A DNA stretch of 36,190 nucleotides from Acinetobacter sp. WU_MDCI_Axc73 (GTDB lineage Bacteria > Pseudomonadota > Gammaproteobacteria > Pseudomonadales > Moraxellaceae), in the NCBI RefSeq assembly GCF_025562455.1, contig NZ_JAHPRO010000028.1, positions 1 through 36,190 of the forward strand, written 5' to 3'. The position numbers and the translations under genes are program-made. The notes under the pieces are model-generated. The model did no database searches and was not told the origin of the DNA. It saw only the letters and a list, made by a program, of their open reading frames with translations. This document shows positions 26,093-33,592 of the stretch, in pieces. Positions within the stretch are counted from its first letter, which is position 1. Each line of letters begins with the position of its first letter.

Positions 26093-26341
26093 TCAGGGAG
26101 CTAAGCTCATTAACCGGAGGCGAGCCTGTTGGGCTAGGTCATCGTAATGGGCTTGTCCATCATCCAGCAGTCGCTGTAGCCACAGTCTTAACGCCTGGTG
26201 ATCATCGAAGCATTTGTTGATCTCCAGCAAAAACGCCAGATTGTGCAGTTTGGGAATGTGTAGCTCATGGATTAATTCACGAGCGACCGTATCCGCTTCA
26301 GGACTGACGACCACACCACCAAAGAAAGCTTTACTATTCAT
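26093..26341 (-). CDS. Small hypothetical protein between integrase and replication genes
   Basis: 82-aa protein, unrecognised. The ATG at 26341 overlaps the end of the integrase gene by eight bases and follows AGAGGAG at seven bases. A TTG two codons earlier is less likely. The product is helical, with LHIPKLHNLAFLLEINKCFDDHQALRLWLQRLL in the middle (positions about 28-62, read in parts) and no membrane segment or cysteine pair. The strong ribosome binding site and overlap with the integrase gene support it as real. It may belong to the replication or excision functions of this small element. Confidence 0.7.
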   Translation of the reverse strand: MNSKAFFGGVVVSPEADTVARELIHELHIPKLHNLAFLLEINKCFDDHQALRLWLQRLLDDGQAHYDDLAQQARLRLMSLAP

Positions 26342-27515
26342 GTGCAAGCTCCTCTGTATTTAGTTTTTCCAGCATGGCTTCAAATGCACTGCCATCACGA
26401 CGGGTAACATTGGGGATGTAACGGCTATAGACCCGGAATAGCATTTCAGTCGTTGAATGTCCCAATTGACGTGCGATCCATTCCGGATTCTCTCCTGCCG
26501 ACAGCCAGAGCGTTGCTGCTGTATGACGTGTTTGGTAGGCTCTTCTAGGCTTTAATCCTAGAAAGCGCAAGATCGGATGCCAGACACGTTTATTCACCAA
26601 ACGGTAATCGAGAGGTCCACCATCACGATTGCAGAAAACAAACTCTGATTTACCATTATTTAAGCTTTTCTGTTGCAGAAAGGCTTGGTAAACGCGGTCA
26701 CTCATCTGGATTGTGCGGTCAGAACCATAGGTTTTGGTTCCACCCAGTTCCCCATTCACCAAGGCTTCACGAATATGGATTTCCCGACGTTGCAAGTCCA
26801 CATTTTTCCATTGCAACCCATCAATTTCACTGGTGCGCATACCTGTGAAAAACCGAACAGTGTAATAAGGCTTAAAATCATCACGAACTGTGGCCAAGAT
26901 TGCATGTACTTCCTTTAATGAAAAAGGCGTGACTTCAATTTTCCCTTGCTTTAAGTTCTTGATATTCTTATAAGGACTGTCAAAGTCATATCGTTCGGCA
27001 GCACTATCGAGTATCATACGAAGTGCTATCATAATCTGGTTGATTCTTGATGGTGAAAGGCATTCTTGGTTTTTCCCGTGAGTCACTTTGGCGAGGGATG
27101 AACGGAATCCAAGAATGTCTGACTTTTTGATATTAATAACCGGAATTGTGCCAAAAAAAGGAATTAAGTACTTTCTGATCACAATTTGAATTTTTTCCTT
27201 GTAGCTTGTACGCCATTCTATTTCTTTATCAGTGAACCAGATTTCACAGAACTTAGAAAATAGAGGTGTTTTTGAGCTGATTTCATTTACTCTGTTTTCT
27301 GCATTTTTGATTTCTTTCAAACGAGAACTTTTTGGAAAGTATTTAGCATAGTCAAAAATACCCAATAAGATTTCTGCCTCCATTCGTTCAATCGCTTTTT
27401 CAAGCTTTTTTCGATTTTGAGCATTGTCTTCAAGAGCGGTGGTTTCACGGCAACGGATACTTAAGTATCGAAAATCGACACATAACTTACCGTATCTAGT
27501 ACGAATAGCAGCCAT
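26334..27515 (-). CDS. Tyrosine site-specific integrase (phage/island type)
   Basis: 393-aa integrase. The N-terminal arm-binding domain has a DUF3596-like look (IRTRYGKLCVDFRYLSIRCR at about 4-23). A core-binding SAM-like domain follows at about 85-185. The catalytic domain has arginine in FFTGMRTSEIDGLQW near 222, lysine in GGTKTYGSDRTI near 256, HxxR in YQTRHTAATLW near 332, LGHSTTEM near 354 and the nucleophilic tyrosine in VYSRYIP near 364-368. All catalytic residues are present, so it should be active. The ATG follows AAGGAGAAC. It lies about 0.94 kb from the 3' end of a tRNA-Gly gene, the probable attachment site. It is unrelated in architecture to the trio recombinases. Confidence 0.94.
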   Translation of the reverse strand: MAAIRTRYGKLCVDFRYLSIRCRETTALEDNAQNRKKLEKAIERMEAEILLGIFDYAKYFPKSSRLKEIKNAENRVNEISSKTPLFSKFCEIWFTDKEIEWRTSYKEKIQIVIRKYLIPFFGTIPVINIKKSDILGFRSSLAKVTHGKNQECLSPSRINQIMIALRMILDSAAERYDFDSPYKNIKNLKQGKIEVTPFSLKEVHAILATVRDDFKPYYTVRFFTGMRTSEIDGLQWKNVDLQRREIHIREALVNGELGGTKTYGSDRTIQMSDRVYQAFLQQKSLNNGKSEFVFCNRDGGPLDYRLVNKRVWHPILRFLGLKPRRAYQTRHTAATLWLSAGENPEWIARQLGHSTTEMLFRVYSRYIPNVTRRDGSAFEAMLEKLNTEELAHE

Positions 27516-27528
27516 AATTATGTTCTCC

Positions 27529-27744
27529 TTACAGAAGTTGTAGGCTGTGTAGCGAGCCTAAAGTTGTTTTAGTCATATCTTCTTCAATACGCTCCCATAC
27601 ATATAAAATTTTGCGACCACCAAAAGGGCGAATGTAATGAATGCCTTCGATCAAAACGCTATCTTTTAACTGATTACGGATAGTACGTTCGTTATAATGG
27701 ATTCGTTCCGCCAATTCTTTTGTAGTAATATAAGTAAGATTCAT
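27529..27744 (-). CDS. Excisionase/AlpA-like HTH protein
   Basis: 71-aa DNA-binding protein with a MerR/excisionase-type winged helix: YITTKELAERIHYNERTIRN at about 5-24, then a wing with GIHYIRPFGGRKILYVWERIEE. It starts with a good AAGGAT site and ends 13 bases before the integrase gene, so the two form one transcript. Small HTH proteins in this place control excision direction or integrase expression. Xis function is inferred from position. Confidence 0.75.
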   Translation of the reverse strand: MNLTYITTKELAERIHYNERTIRNQLKDSVLIEGIHYIRPFGGRKILYVWERIEEDMTKTTLGSLHSLQLL

Positions 27745-27767
27745 GTTTGTATCCTTTTATAAAGTAT

Positions 27768-27854
27768 CACAATGGTGTTATTTAAGACCACAATGCGATA
27801 ATAAATGCATTTAAGACACTATGCAAGTACTTTATTACACAATGGTGGTAATTA
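27768..27854. promoter_or_regulatory. Divergent regulatory region with three CACAATG operator-like repeats
   Basis: Three direct copies of a CACAATG-plus-AT-rich motif begin at 27768 (CACAATGGTGTTA), 27789 (CACAATGCGATAATAAA) and 27838 (CACAATGGTGGTAATTA). They lie between the divergent excisionase-like and Xre genes, and the last touches the Xre ribosome binding site. They are good candidates for operators of the Xre repressor. Confidence 0.5.
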
Positions 27855-28073
27855 ATGATAGTTTGTAACTTGCCAGTGCTTTTGGCAGAGCGAAGAATGA
27901 AAGTTGCGGATGTAGTTCGAGCGACTGGAATGAGTAAGACAACATTGCATAAGTTATATAATGGTCAATCGACTCGAATAGATTTTGAGACCTTAGAAAA
28001 ATTGTGTGTATTACTTAATGTTGAAGTGGGTGATTTATTAAAATTTAAGAAAAATGAAGAGCAGAATGATTGA
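27855..28073 (+). CDS. Small Xre-family repressor of the integrative element
   Basis: 72-aa Cro/C1-type regulator, almost entirely a helix-turn-helix domain (MKVADVVRATGMSKTTLHKL at about 15-34, then FETLEKLCVLLNVEVGDLL). It is transcribed divergently from the excisionase-integrase-replication run, as lysogeny or maintenance repressors of prophages and phage satellites often are. GGTGG precedes the ATG. Three repeats in the shared promoter region are probable binding sites. Confidence 0.85.
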   Translation: MIVCNLPVLLAERRMKVADVVRATGMSKTTLHKLYNGQSTRIDFETLEKLCVLLNVEVGDLLKFKKNEEQND

Positions 28074-28453
28074 TTAAAATTGAGTTTTTTGATCATAAGT
28101 AAATGTTTTAACTATGTATTTTTGGTGACCAAATTTGGTCACCATCAAAATAAAGCAAATAAAAAAATACTAAAATAGATGGAAAAAAGGGAAGTCAAGT
28201 GTATGGGGAAGGTGTTCTGATTATCTATACTGAAATTGATTAAAAAAATACCAGAATAGCGAATGAATTGATTCGTATATGATAAAGGGAAGGCACGTTT
28301 AGGGCACTTTTGGTCACGCAGCGAGCTTATACAATACTTTTTCTAAAATTTTTAGTGCTTCTTCCAAAGCTGGAACATATAGGTTTTAGAAAAAATATTA
28401 TTAATAATCAACAAGAAAAAAGCCCCCATCTTTCGATGAGGGCTTTTTGAATC
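28074..28453. other. Putative attachment-site flank between Xre gene and tRNA-Gly
   Basis: No gene is seen. Notable sites are a perfect 22-bp palindrome at 28123-28144 (core GGTGACCAAATTTGGTCACC), a repeat of its half-site TTTGGTCAC at 28309-28317, and tandem AGGCACGTTT/GGGCACTTTT motifs at 28291-28311. Such short repeats beside a tRNA 3' end and an integrase gene resemble arm-type integrase or Xis binding sites. The tRNA terminator begins at 28415. Confidence 0.45.
28415..28448 (-). terminator. Terminator of the tRNA-Gly transcript
   Basis: AGCCCTCATC-GAAA-GATGGGGGCT on the minus strand (one mismatch in the stem) followed by a T-run. It lies six bases beyond the tRNA 3' end. T residues also follow on the other strand, so it may work in both directions. 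Confidence 0.8.
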
Positions 28454-28529
28454 TGGAGCGGGAAAGGAGACTCGAACTCCCGACCCCAACCTTGGCAAGG
28501 TTGTGCTCTACCAACTGAGCTATTCCCGC
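28454..28529 (-). tRNA. tRNA-Gly (anticodon GCC), copy 2
   Basis: 76 bases including encoded CCA. The acceptor stem GCGGGAA pairs with TTCCCGC. The D-arm is GCTCAGTTGGTAGAGC, the anticodon loop is TTGCCAA and the T-loop is TTCGAGT. Compared with the other copy, the T-stem has a compensated C-to-G and G-to-C swap (GGGAG/CTCC against GCGAG/CTCG). Its 3' end faces the integrase-bearing element, so this is the likely integration target. Confidence 0.97.
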
Positions 28530-28571
28530 AAATCATTGAGCAGTTTTAAAAAACTTTCACTAAAAATATTT

Positions 28572-28647
<76 letters not shown>

Positions 28648-28847
28648 GTGCCGCTTATAATACATTATGCAAATCAAGGGTCAACCACTTTATGCATATA
28701 ATGTTATCGATTGCATAAAATAAAATCATATTTGTTCAATTACGACTTAAGTTTAGTGGATTGTCTCACTTTAATTCTGTGTTTTTCAACGTTTTGACTG
28801 TAGGCGCGTTATACTTCCATCCATCTTTCTATGTGAATAGGTGAAGA

Positions 28848-29159
28848 ATGATGACTTTAGAACAACAGTTGATTGAACGTCTCAATACATTGCAACCCAC
28901 GCATCTTGAAGTAATCAATGAGTCTTCGGGTCACGGTGGCTACTTTCCGGGTAAAGAAAGTCATTTTAAAGTCGCTATCGTAAGTCCAGTTTTTCAGGAA
29001 CTTCGACTGGTGCAACGTCATCAAAAAGTCTATGCGGTCGCAACAGATTTGATGAGTCCGGGTAAAATTCACGCACTAGCGATTCATGCCTATACGCCAG
29101 ATGAATGGCAAGGCCGAGTACCAGATAGCCCTGAATGTGCGTATGCACCTAAAAATTAA
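28848..29159 (+). CDS. BolA-family protein
   Basis: 103-aa protein of the BolA/IbaG type. BolA proteins partner with monothiol glutaredoxins in Fe-S cluster handling and some act as transcription factors. Seen: LEVINESSGHGGYFPGKESH in parts at about 24-43, the FKVAIVSPVFQELRLVQRHQ helix region (conserved RH) and KIHALAIHAYTPDEW near 78-92. Either of two adjacent ATGs (28848, 28851) may start it, and AGGTGA precedes. It probably forms a transcript with the SirB-like gene 18 bases downstream. Confidence 0.9.
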   Translation: MMTLEQQLIERLNTLQPTHLEVINESSGHGGYFPGKESHFKVAIVSPVFQELRLVQRHQKVYAVATDLMSPGKIHALAIHAYTPDEWQGRVPDSPECAYAPKN

Positions 29160-29177
29160 ACGAATTGATAGATAAAA

Positions 29178-29570
29178 ATGGAAATACATTTATTCGTCGT
29201 TGTCATTCATCTGATTGCATTGGCATTTGCAGCAATAGCCGTGGTGATTCGTTCTATGCCTTTATGGATGACTACGCCTGATCAGTCGGAATCTCCTATG
29301 ACAAATAAGCTCTGGATTGCCCTGCAACATTCAGGATTTACGCTTGTTGTCATTACGGGACTTATTTTGTTATATCTGAATCATTTTCAAATGCAACCGT
29401 GGTTTTATGCCAAAATTATTTTGTTTGTAGTGATGCTTTCGTCATTCACTAAAGCATTTAAAAAAGATCAATCTATTTTGTTGGTACAGCGCAGAGCAGG
29501 TCTCGTCATTGGCTGTGTCGCATTTTTTGCTATTTTGGGTTTAGTCATGATCAAGCCAGTTTTTGGTTAA
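29178..29570 (+). CDS. SirB2-like four-helix membrane protein
   Basis: 130-aa integral membrane protein with four predicted helices (about 5-26, 46-66, 72-88, 105-125). Histidines near the first helix (IHLFVVVIHL) and in LQHSGFTLVV, together with length and topology, resemble the SirB family. That family's molecular function is poorly known. The match is by general pattern. It follows the bolA-like gene closely on the same strand. Confidence 0.6.
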   Translation: MEIHLFVVVIHLIALAFAAIAVVIRSMPLWMTTPDQSESPMTNKLWIALQHSGFTLVVITGLILLYLNHFQMQPWFYAKIILFVVMLSSFTKAFKKDQSILLVQRRAGLVIGCVAFFAILGLVMIKPVFG

Positions 29571-29650
29571 TTGTTTGACACTCTTTGAGTTTATATCCTT
29601 TGGCTAGGTTAAACTCTAAGCAAGTTTGAAAAAATAGTGATGAGGGAAGC

Positions 29651-30487
29651 ATGTTTACACGGGTGGTTTTTAACCAAAAAGGCGGTGTGGGTAAATCAAG
29701 TATCACGGTAAATCTGGCTGCAATTAGCGCACAGCAAAATTTAAGAACGCTGGTAATTGATTTAGATCCACAAGCCAATTCAAGTCAATACCTATTAGGT
29801 GAACAGGCGACTTACTCCGCAGATAAAAATGCCCTAGAGCCAAATATAGAAAATTTTTTTGATGATGTCTTAGGTAATAATCAATCAAAAGGTTTGATTG
29901 GCAATGCCATTGGTTCAATTTTAAAATCACGTACCAAAGGCTTGGAAAGTTTTGTGCATCATACCGCGTTTCCTAAACTAGATGTGATTCCAGCCAGTCC
30001 AACACTCGGTTCCTTAGAGCATGCACTTGAATCTAAACATAAAATTTATAAATTACGTGATTCTTTGCAACAACTGAGCAGTCAATATGACCGAATTTAT
30101 ATCGATACGCCACCTGCTTTTAATTTCTTTACTTTATCAGCGCTAATTGCCGCTGATCGTGTGTTGATTCCATTTGACTGTGATGTTTTTTCCAAACGTG
30201 CGTTACAAACTTTGATTGAAAATGTGATCGAAACCCAAGATGATCATAATAATGGTCTGGAAATTGAAGGGATTGTAGTCAATCAATTTCAGGCACAGGC
30301 AAAATTGCCCAGAGAAGTGGTACAACAATTAAAAGATGAAGGCTTACCTGTATTAAATAGCATGTTACCACCTTCAATTTTAATGAAAGAATCACATCAG
30401 AAGAATTTACCCTTGGTTCATCTATCGCCAGAACACAAGCTGACACAAGCATATCAGACGTTGTTCGCAGAAATTGAACCAAATTAA
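29651..30487 (+). CDS. ParA-family ATPase
   Basis: 278-aa deviant Walker-type ATPase. The Walker A' motif is QKGGVGKSSI at about 9-18, with LVIDLDPQANSS near 35-46 and YIDTPPAFNFF near 137-147. Such ATPases position DNA or protein cargo using nucleoid-bound gradients. No parB or centromere-like repeats are beside it, so it is an orphan on the chromosome and may place another cargo. Its stop is 14 bases before the start of the lipoprotein gene, which suggests a shared transcript. Confidence 0.9.
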   Translation: MFTRVVFNQKGGVGKSSITVNLAAISAQQNLRTLVIDLDPQANSSQYLLGEQATYSADKNALEPNIENFFDDVLGNNQSKGLIGNAIGSILKSRTKGLESFVHHTAFPKLDVIPASPTLGSLEHALESKHKIYKLRDSLQQLSSQYDRIYIDTPPAFNFFTLSALIAADRVLIPFDCDVFSKRALQTLIENVIETQDDHNNGLEIEGIVVNQFQAQAKLPREVVQQLKDEGLPVLNSMLPPSILMKESHQKNLPLVHLSPEHKLTQAYQTLFAEIEPN

Positions 30488-30500
30488 TTTGAGAAAAGCG

Positions 30501-30887
30501 ATGAAAGGCTTATATTTCCTTCCTCTAACCGTATTCACACTATTGCTAGGTGCCTGTGCGACCACAGTTAAACCGACCTATGTTTCACCAACACAATATC
30601 AGTCACTCAATTGTCAGCAATTACAAAGTGAATATAATCGTATTCAGCTCTATATTGAAAATGGTGTACAGACACCGAAGCGGACAGGTGTTGGTTTGGG
30701 TGTCGGACTTGGCGGTGGCTGGGGACGTGGTGGTTGGGGCTTTGGCCCAAGCGTTTCAGTCAATATGGGACAATCTTCAAACACAAAAAATACGGAGCTC
30801 TCTCGCGTATTGGGTCAGCAAGAAGCGATTGTTCAGGCTGCACAATTTAAAAATTGTCCTATTGTGATCAAGAAAAAAGCCAGTTAA
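30501..30887 (+). CDS. Glycine-rich lipoprotein of unknown function
   Basis: 128-aa protein from the ATG at 30501. A TTG frame from 30474 would overlap parA and put extra residues before the signal. The lipoprotein signal is LPLTVFTLLLGAC with cysteine near residue 19. Next is LNCQQLQSEYNRIQLYIENG, a helical part often seen in small Acinetobacter lipoproteins. After it comes a Gly/Trp-rich stretch (GVGLGVGLGGGWGRGGWGFG at about 66-85) and then a helix with paired-cysteine potential (second Cys in FKNCPIV). The Gly-rich part could insert in or lie along the membrane. I do not recognise a function. Confidence 0.8.
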   Translation: MKGLYFLPLTVFTLLLGACATTVKPTYVSPTQYQSLNCQQLQSEYNRIQLYIENGVQTPKRTGVGLGVGLGGGWGRGGWGFGPSVSVNMGQSSNTKNTELSRVLGQQEAIVQAAQFKNCPIVIKKKAS

Positions 30888-30900
30888 AATTATAAAAATG

Positions 30901-30931
30901 AGTCCTGATTCACATTTTTTGAATCAGGACT
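30901..30931. terminator. Hairpin after the lipoprotein gene
   Basis: AGTCCTGATTCA and TGAATCAGGACT form a perfect 12-bp stem with a 7-base T-rich loop, 13 bases after the stop. No T-run follows on the plus strand, while the minus strand has T-rich sequence after it. A terminator or mRNA 3'-end stabiliser. Confidence 0.65.
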
Positions 30932-31100
30932 GAATAAGTGTTTGTCAAAATGTTTCGTAATATATCTTTTTAAATCATATAGTTATTTTTCTTTGCATCG
31001 ATATTTTGTCATCTATGCTTAGGCTTAAGTGTCAATAAAACTTGTCAGTTAAATTCAATTTCATATAAGGTGTGCCCACCTTAATCGCGATGGATACTTT

Positions 31101-31691
31101 ATGATTGAAAGCTGGTTCTTTGTATTGGCGATGCTTGCCGTGCTACTTATTCCTGGCCCAACCAATGCGTTGTTTGCCAGTGCTGCACATCATCAGGGTA
31201 TTACAAAAACAGCTTCTTTTATTCCAGCAGAATGGTTGGGTTATCTCTATGGTATTGCGATTTGGGCATTATTAATTCATCTTGGTCAACCGATCTGGCC
31301 AGCACTGACTCCGCTTTTGCATGTGATTAGTGCTTTGTATGTCATTTGGTTGGCGTTTAACTTATGGAAAAGTTCACATTTACAAAAGCATAGCCAAAAT
31401 CATAAAACGATTCGCCCTAAACAGATATTTTTTTCAACCTTAAAAAATCCTAAAGCTTTATTGTTTGCAGCAGGCATTTTTCCGCCAGAAACATGGGATT
31501 CTTTGGAACATGCAATTTTAGTACTTGGCGTATTTAGCTTGATTTTATTTCCAGTTTCTTGGTTCTGGATGGTGTTTGGTCGGGCATTGTTGGCAGGCAA
31601 TATTAAGGGATTGCAAGCCGATCGTTTATATAAAGGATCGGCAATGTTGCTGTTATTGTGTATGTTACCTGTGATTTTTCGATTCTTTTAA
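31101..31691 (+). CDS. LysE-family exporter
   Basis: 196-aa membrane protein of the LysE/RhtB amino-acid exporter superfamily with about five or six helices. The N-terminal hallmark is LLIPGPTNALFASAAHHQGI near 16-35 (PGP..). The middle carries NPKALLFAAGIFPPE near 113-127, the family's second conserved segment. Length is slightly under the typical 205. The substrate is not predictable. It converges with the dedA gene with two bases between the stops. Confidence 0.88.
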   Translation: MIESWFFVLAMLAVLLIPGPTNALFASAAHHQGITKTASFIPAEWLGYLYGIAIWALLIHLGQPIWPALTPLLHVISALYVIWLAFNLWKSSHLQKHSQNHKTIRPKQIFFSTLKNPKALLFAAGIFPPETWDSLEHAILVLGVFSLILFPVSWFWMVFGRALLAGNIKGLQADRLYKGSAMLLLLCMLPVIFRFF

Positions 31692-31693
31692 AC

Positions 31694-32347
31694 TTACTTT
31701 TTAGAGTTTAAAACTTGACGTTTATTGCTCAGTTTCTGGCGAATAAAGGCGAAAATTCCTGGTAAAACACTCAAAATAATAATGCCAAAAATTAAGTGGG
31801 TAAAATTATCTTTAACCATTGGCATATTTCCAAATAAATAGCCTAATGTAATAAAAGAAGCCACCCAACACAGTGCGCCAATCACATTATAAGTCAGAAA
31901 AAATTTATAGTTCATGCTGCCTGCACCTGCTACAAATGGAGCAAAGGTACGGGCAAAAGGGATAAATCGAGCAAAAATGATGGTTTTACCGCCATGACGT
32001 TCAAAAAAGTCATGGGTTTTACTCAGATGTGCTTTATTAATAAAACGTGAATTCATTTCAAAAACACGCGGACCGATAAAACGACCAATATGATAATTTA
32101 GGGTATCCCCTAATACGGCTGCAATAAATAAAAGAATGCCCAGAACCCAAGGATCCATTGCACCCGTAGATGCTGCCAATGCACCTGCTGCAAAGAGTAA
32201 ACTGTCGCCTGGTAAAAAAGGCATGACCACCAGACCTGTTTCTACAAAAATAATCAGAAACAAAATTGCATATATCCATACGCCGTAATTGCGAATAAAC
32301 TCAAGAAGGTGATCATCAACGTGCAAAATAAAATCAAAAAGTTCCAT
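31694..32347 (-). CDS. DedA-family membrane protein (VTT domain)
   Basis: 217-aa inner-membrane protein. The conserved DedA core is seen: ETGLVVMPFLPGDSLLFAAG near 36-55, GDTLNYHIGRFIG near 79-91, FFERHGGKTIIFARFIPFAR near 113-132 and GAGSMNYKFFLTYNVIGAL near 140-158. DedA proteins include undecaprenyl-phosphate and phospholipid translocases that matter for envelope integrity and for polymyxin resistance in several Gram-negatives. It appears intact and monocistronic. Confidence 0.93.
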   Translation of the reverse strand: MELFDFILHVDDHLLEFIRNYGVWIYAILFLIIFVETGLVVMPFLPGDSLLFAAGALAASTGAMDPWVLGILLFIAAVLGDTLNYHIGRFIGPRVFEMNSRFINKAHLSKTHDFFERHGGKTIIFARFIPFARTFAPFVAGAGSMNYKFFLTYNVIGALCWVASFITLGYLFGNMPMVKDNFTHLIFGIIILSVLPGIFAFIRQKLSNKRQVLNSKK

Positions 32348-32550
32348 GACAGGCTACAGCGCAAAATTGTGATCAAATCCTAGCAGTGCCTTATGTGAAA
32401 GTCAGTATGATTCAGTAAAAAGTTACATCTTTTATTGTCTTTTATTCGGAACGATATGTCTGAAAAATGAATATTTATTGCAAAAATAAACCAGATTAAG
32501 ATCATCTCATCAAAACAACACACTATGAAATCAATCTAAAGGGCTTATTT

Positions 32551-32973
32551 ATGTTTAATCCAAATGTAGTTGTAAAAAATATGGTGACTCAATCTGGCGC
32601 AGATTCTGTTATCTCATTGATCGCACGAATTCTTATGGCCTATATTTTTCTGGTTGCAGGTTGGGGCAAAATTACGGCTTATTCTGCAACTGTGGGTTAT
32701 ATGGAGTCGATGGGGGTGCCGGGTGGCTTATTACCTTTAACGATTTTAGTTGAATTTGGTGGCGGACTAGCTTTGCTTTTTGGTTTTCAGGCTCGTTTAG
32801 CTGCTTTTGGACTCGGTGTTTTTAGTATTTTGACTGCGCTTATTTTTCATGAGGGTGCAGATCAATCTCAATCCATTAACTTTATGAAAAACTTAGCTAT
32901 GTCAGGTGGTTTATTTTTCTTGATGTTGCATGGGGCAGGTAAATTCAGTCTGGACGCAGTAATTGAAAAATAA
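32551..32973 (+). CDS. DoxX-family membrane protein
   Basis: 140-aa protein with four helices. DoxX landmarks are RILMAYIFLVAGWGKI near 26-41, GYMESMGVPGGLLPLTILVE in parts near 49-68, and FGGGLALLFGFQARLAAFGL near 69-88. DoxX-type proteins of bacteria have been linked to redox and stress functions; the exact role is unknown. It has its own leader of about 200 bases from the divergent dedA gene and AAGGG ahead of the ATG. Confidence 0.88.
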   Translation: MFNPNVVVKNMVTQSGADSVISLIARILMAYIFLVAGWGKITAYSATVGYMESMGVPGGLLPLTILVEFGGGLALLFGFQARLAAFGLGVFSILTALIFHEGADQSQSINFMKNLAMSGGLFFLMLHGAGKFSLDAVIEK

Positions 32974-33089
32974 ATTATTCAGAAATATAGGGTAAATTAA
33001 TTTTTACCTTATATTACAAAACTCTAGCCGACATCTTTTTCAATTTCTGCTTAGATAAAACTGAATACATTTAATATCAAGAGTGAATA

Positions 33090-33458
33090 ATGAAAAAGTT
33101 TATGCTGACGGCCTCTATCGCCGCGACAGTTGTTTTATCTTCTAGTGCATTTGCTGGTAAGGATGATCATCTGATCATTCAGGAAGCTGCAAAAAATATT
33201 GCGACGGTTCAGCAAGTCGCAAACATGAAAGATGAAACGGGCGTAACATTGACAGGTCAAATTACCAAACACATTAAAAGCGATCATTATGAGTTTAAAG
33301 ATCGTTCTGGCACCATTAATCTGGAAATTGATGATGATATTTGGCATGCAGCAGGCTTAAAAGTTGGCGATCACGTCCGTGTTGTGGGTGAGGTCGATAC
33401 CCATCGCTATAAACCTACAGACATTGAAGTCGTGAAAATCGAAAAAATTCAGCACTAA
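33090..33458 (+). CDS. YgiW/YdeI-family periplasmic OB-fold stress protein
   Basis: 122-aa protein with a Sec signal peptide (MKKFMLTASIAATVVLSSSA then FAG, cleavage near residue 22). The mature part is a bacterial OB-fold (BOF) domain: VTLTGQITKHIKSDHYEFKD near 52-71, GTINLEIDDDIW near 74-85 and GLKVGDHVRVVGEVD near 89-103. YgiW/YdeI/OmdA proteins contribute to tolerance of oxidants, metals and antimicrobial peptides. The ligand is unknown. Monocistronic by spacing. Confidence 0.9.
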   Translation: MKKFMLTASIAATVVLSSSAFAGKDDHLIIQEAAKNIATVQQVANMKDETGVTLTGQITKHIKSDHYEFKDRSGTINLEIDDDIWHAAGLKVGDHVRVVGEVDTHRYKPTDIEVVKIEKIQH

Positions 33459-33545
33459 AGAGAAGGCACGAATTTAGTGTTTTTTTAATACTGTTTTTAT
33501 TGAGTTTTTTGGCAATGGAAAGAACGTGCGTGGCATCATGAAAAA

Positions 33546-33554
33546 TGCTAGAAT
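33546..33554 (+). promoter_or_regulatory. Candidate extended -10 promoter of guaA
   Basis: TGCTAGAAT gives an extended -10 (TGnTAGAAT) about 40 bases upstream of the guaA start. No good -35 is seen, which an extended -10 can tolerate. Confidence 0.4.
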
Positions 33555-33592
33555 ATTGCGCTTCTCTCGTTGCCTTGCATAGTTGCGTAATC

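Noticed and set aside
29651..30487. ParA gene as evidence for a plasmid or an integrated plasmid
   Set aside because: There is no parB, no iterons and no replication gene beside it, and the neighbours are housekeeping-type chromosomal genes.
32982..33013. Imperfect inverted repeat after the doxX gene as a terminator
   Set aside because: The stem is AT-rich with mismatches and there is no T-run, so it cannot be told from background.
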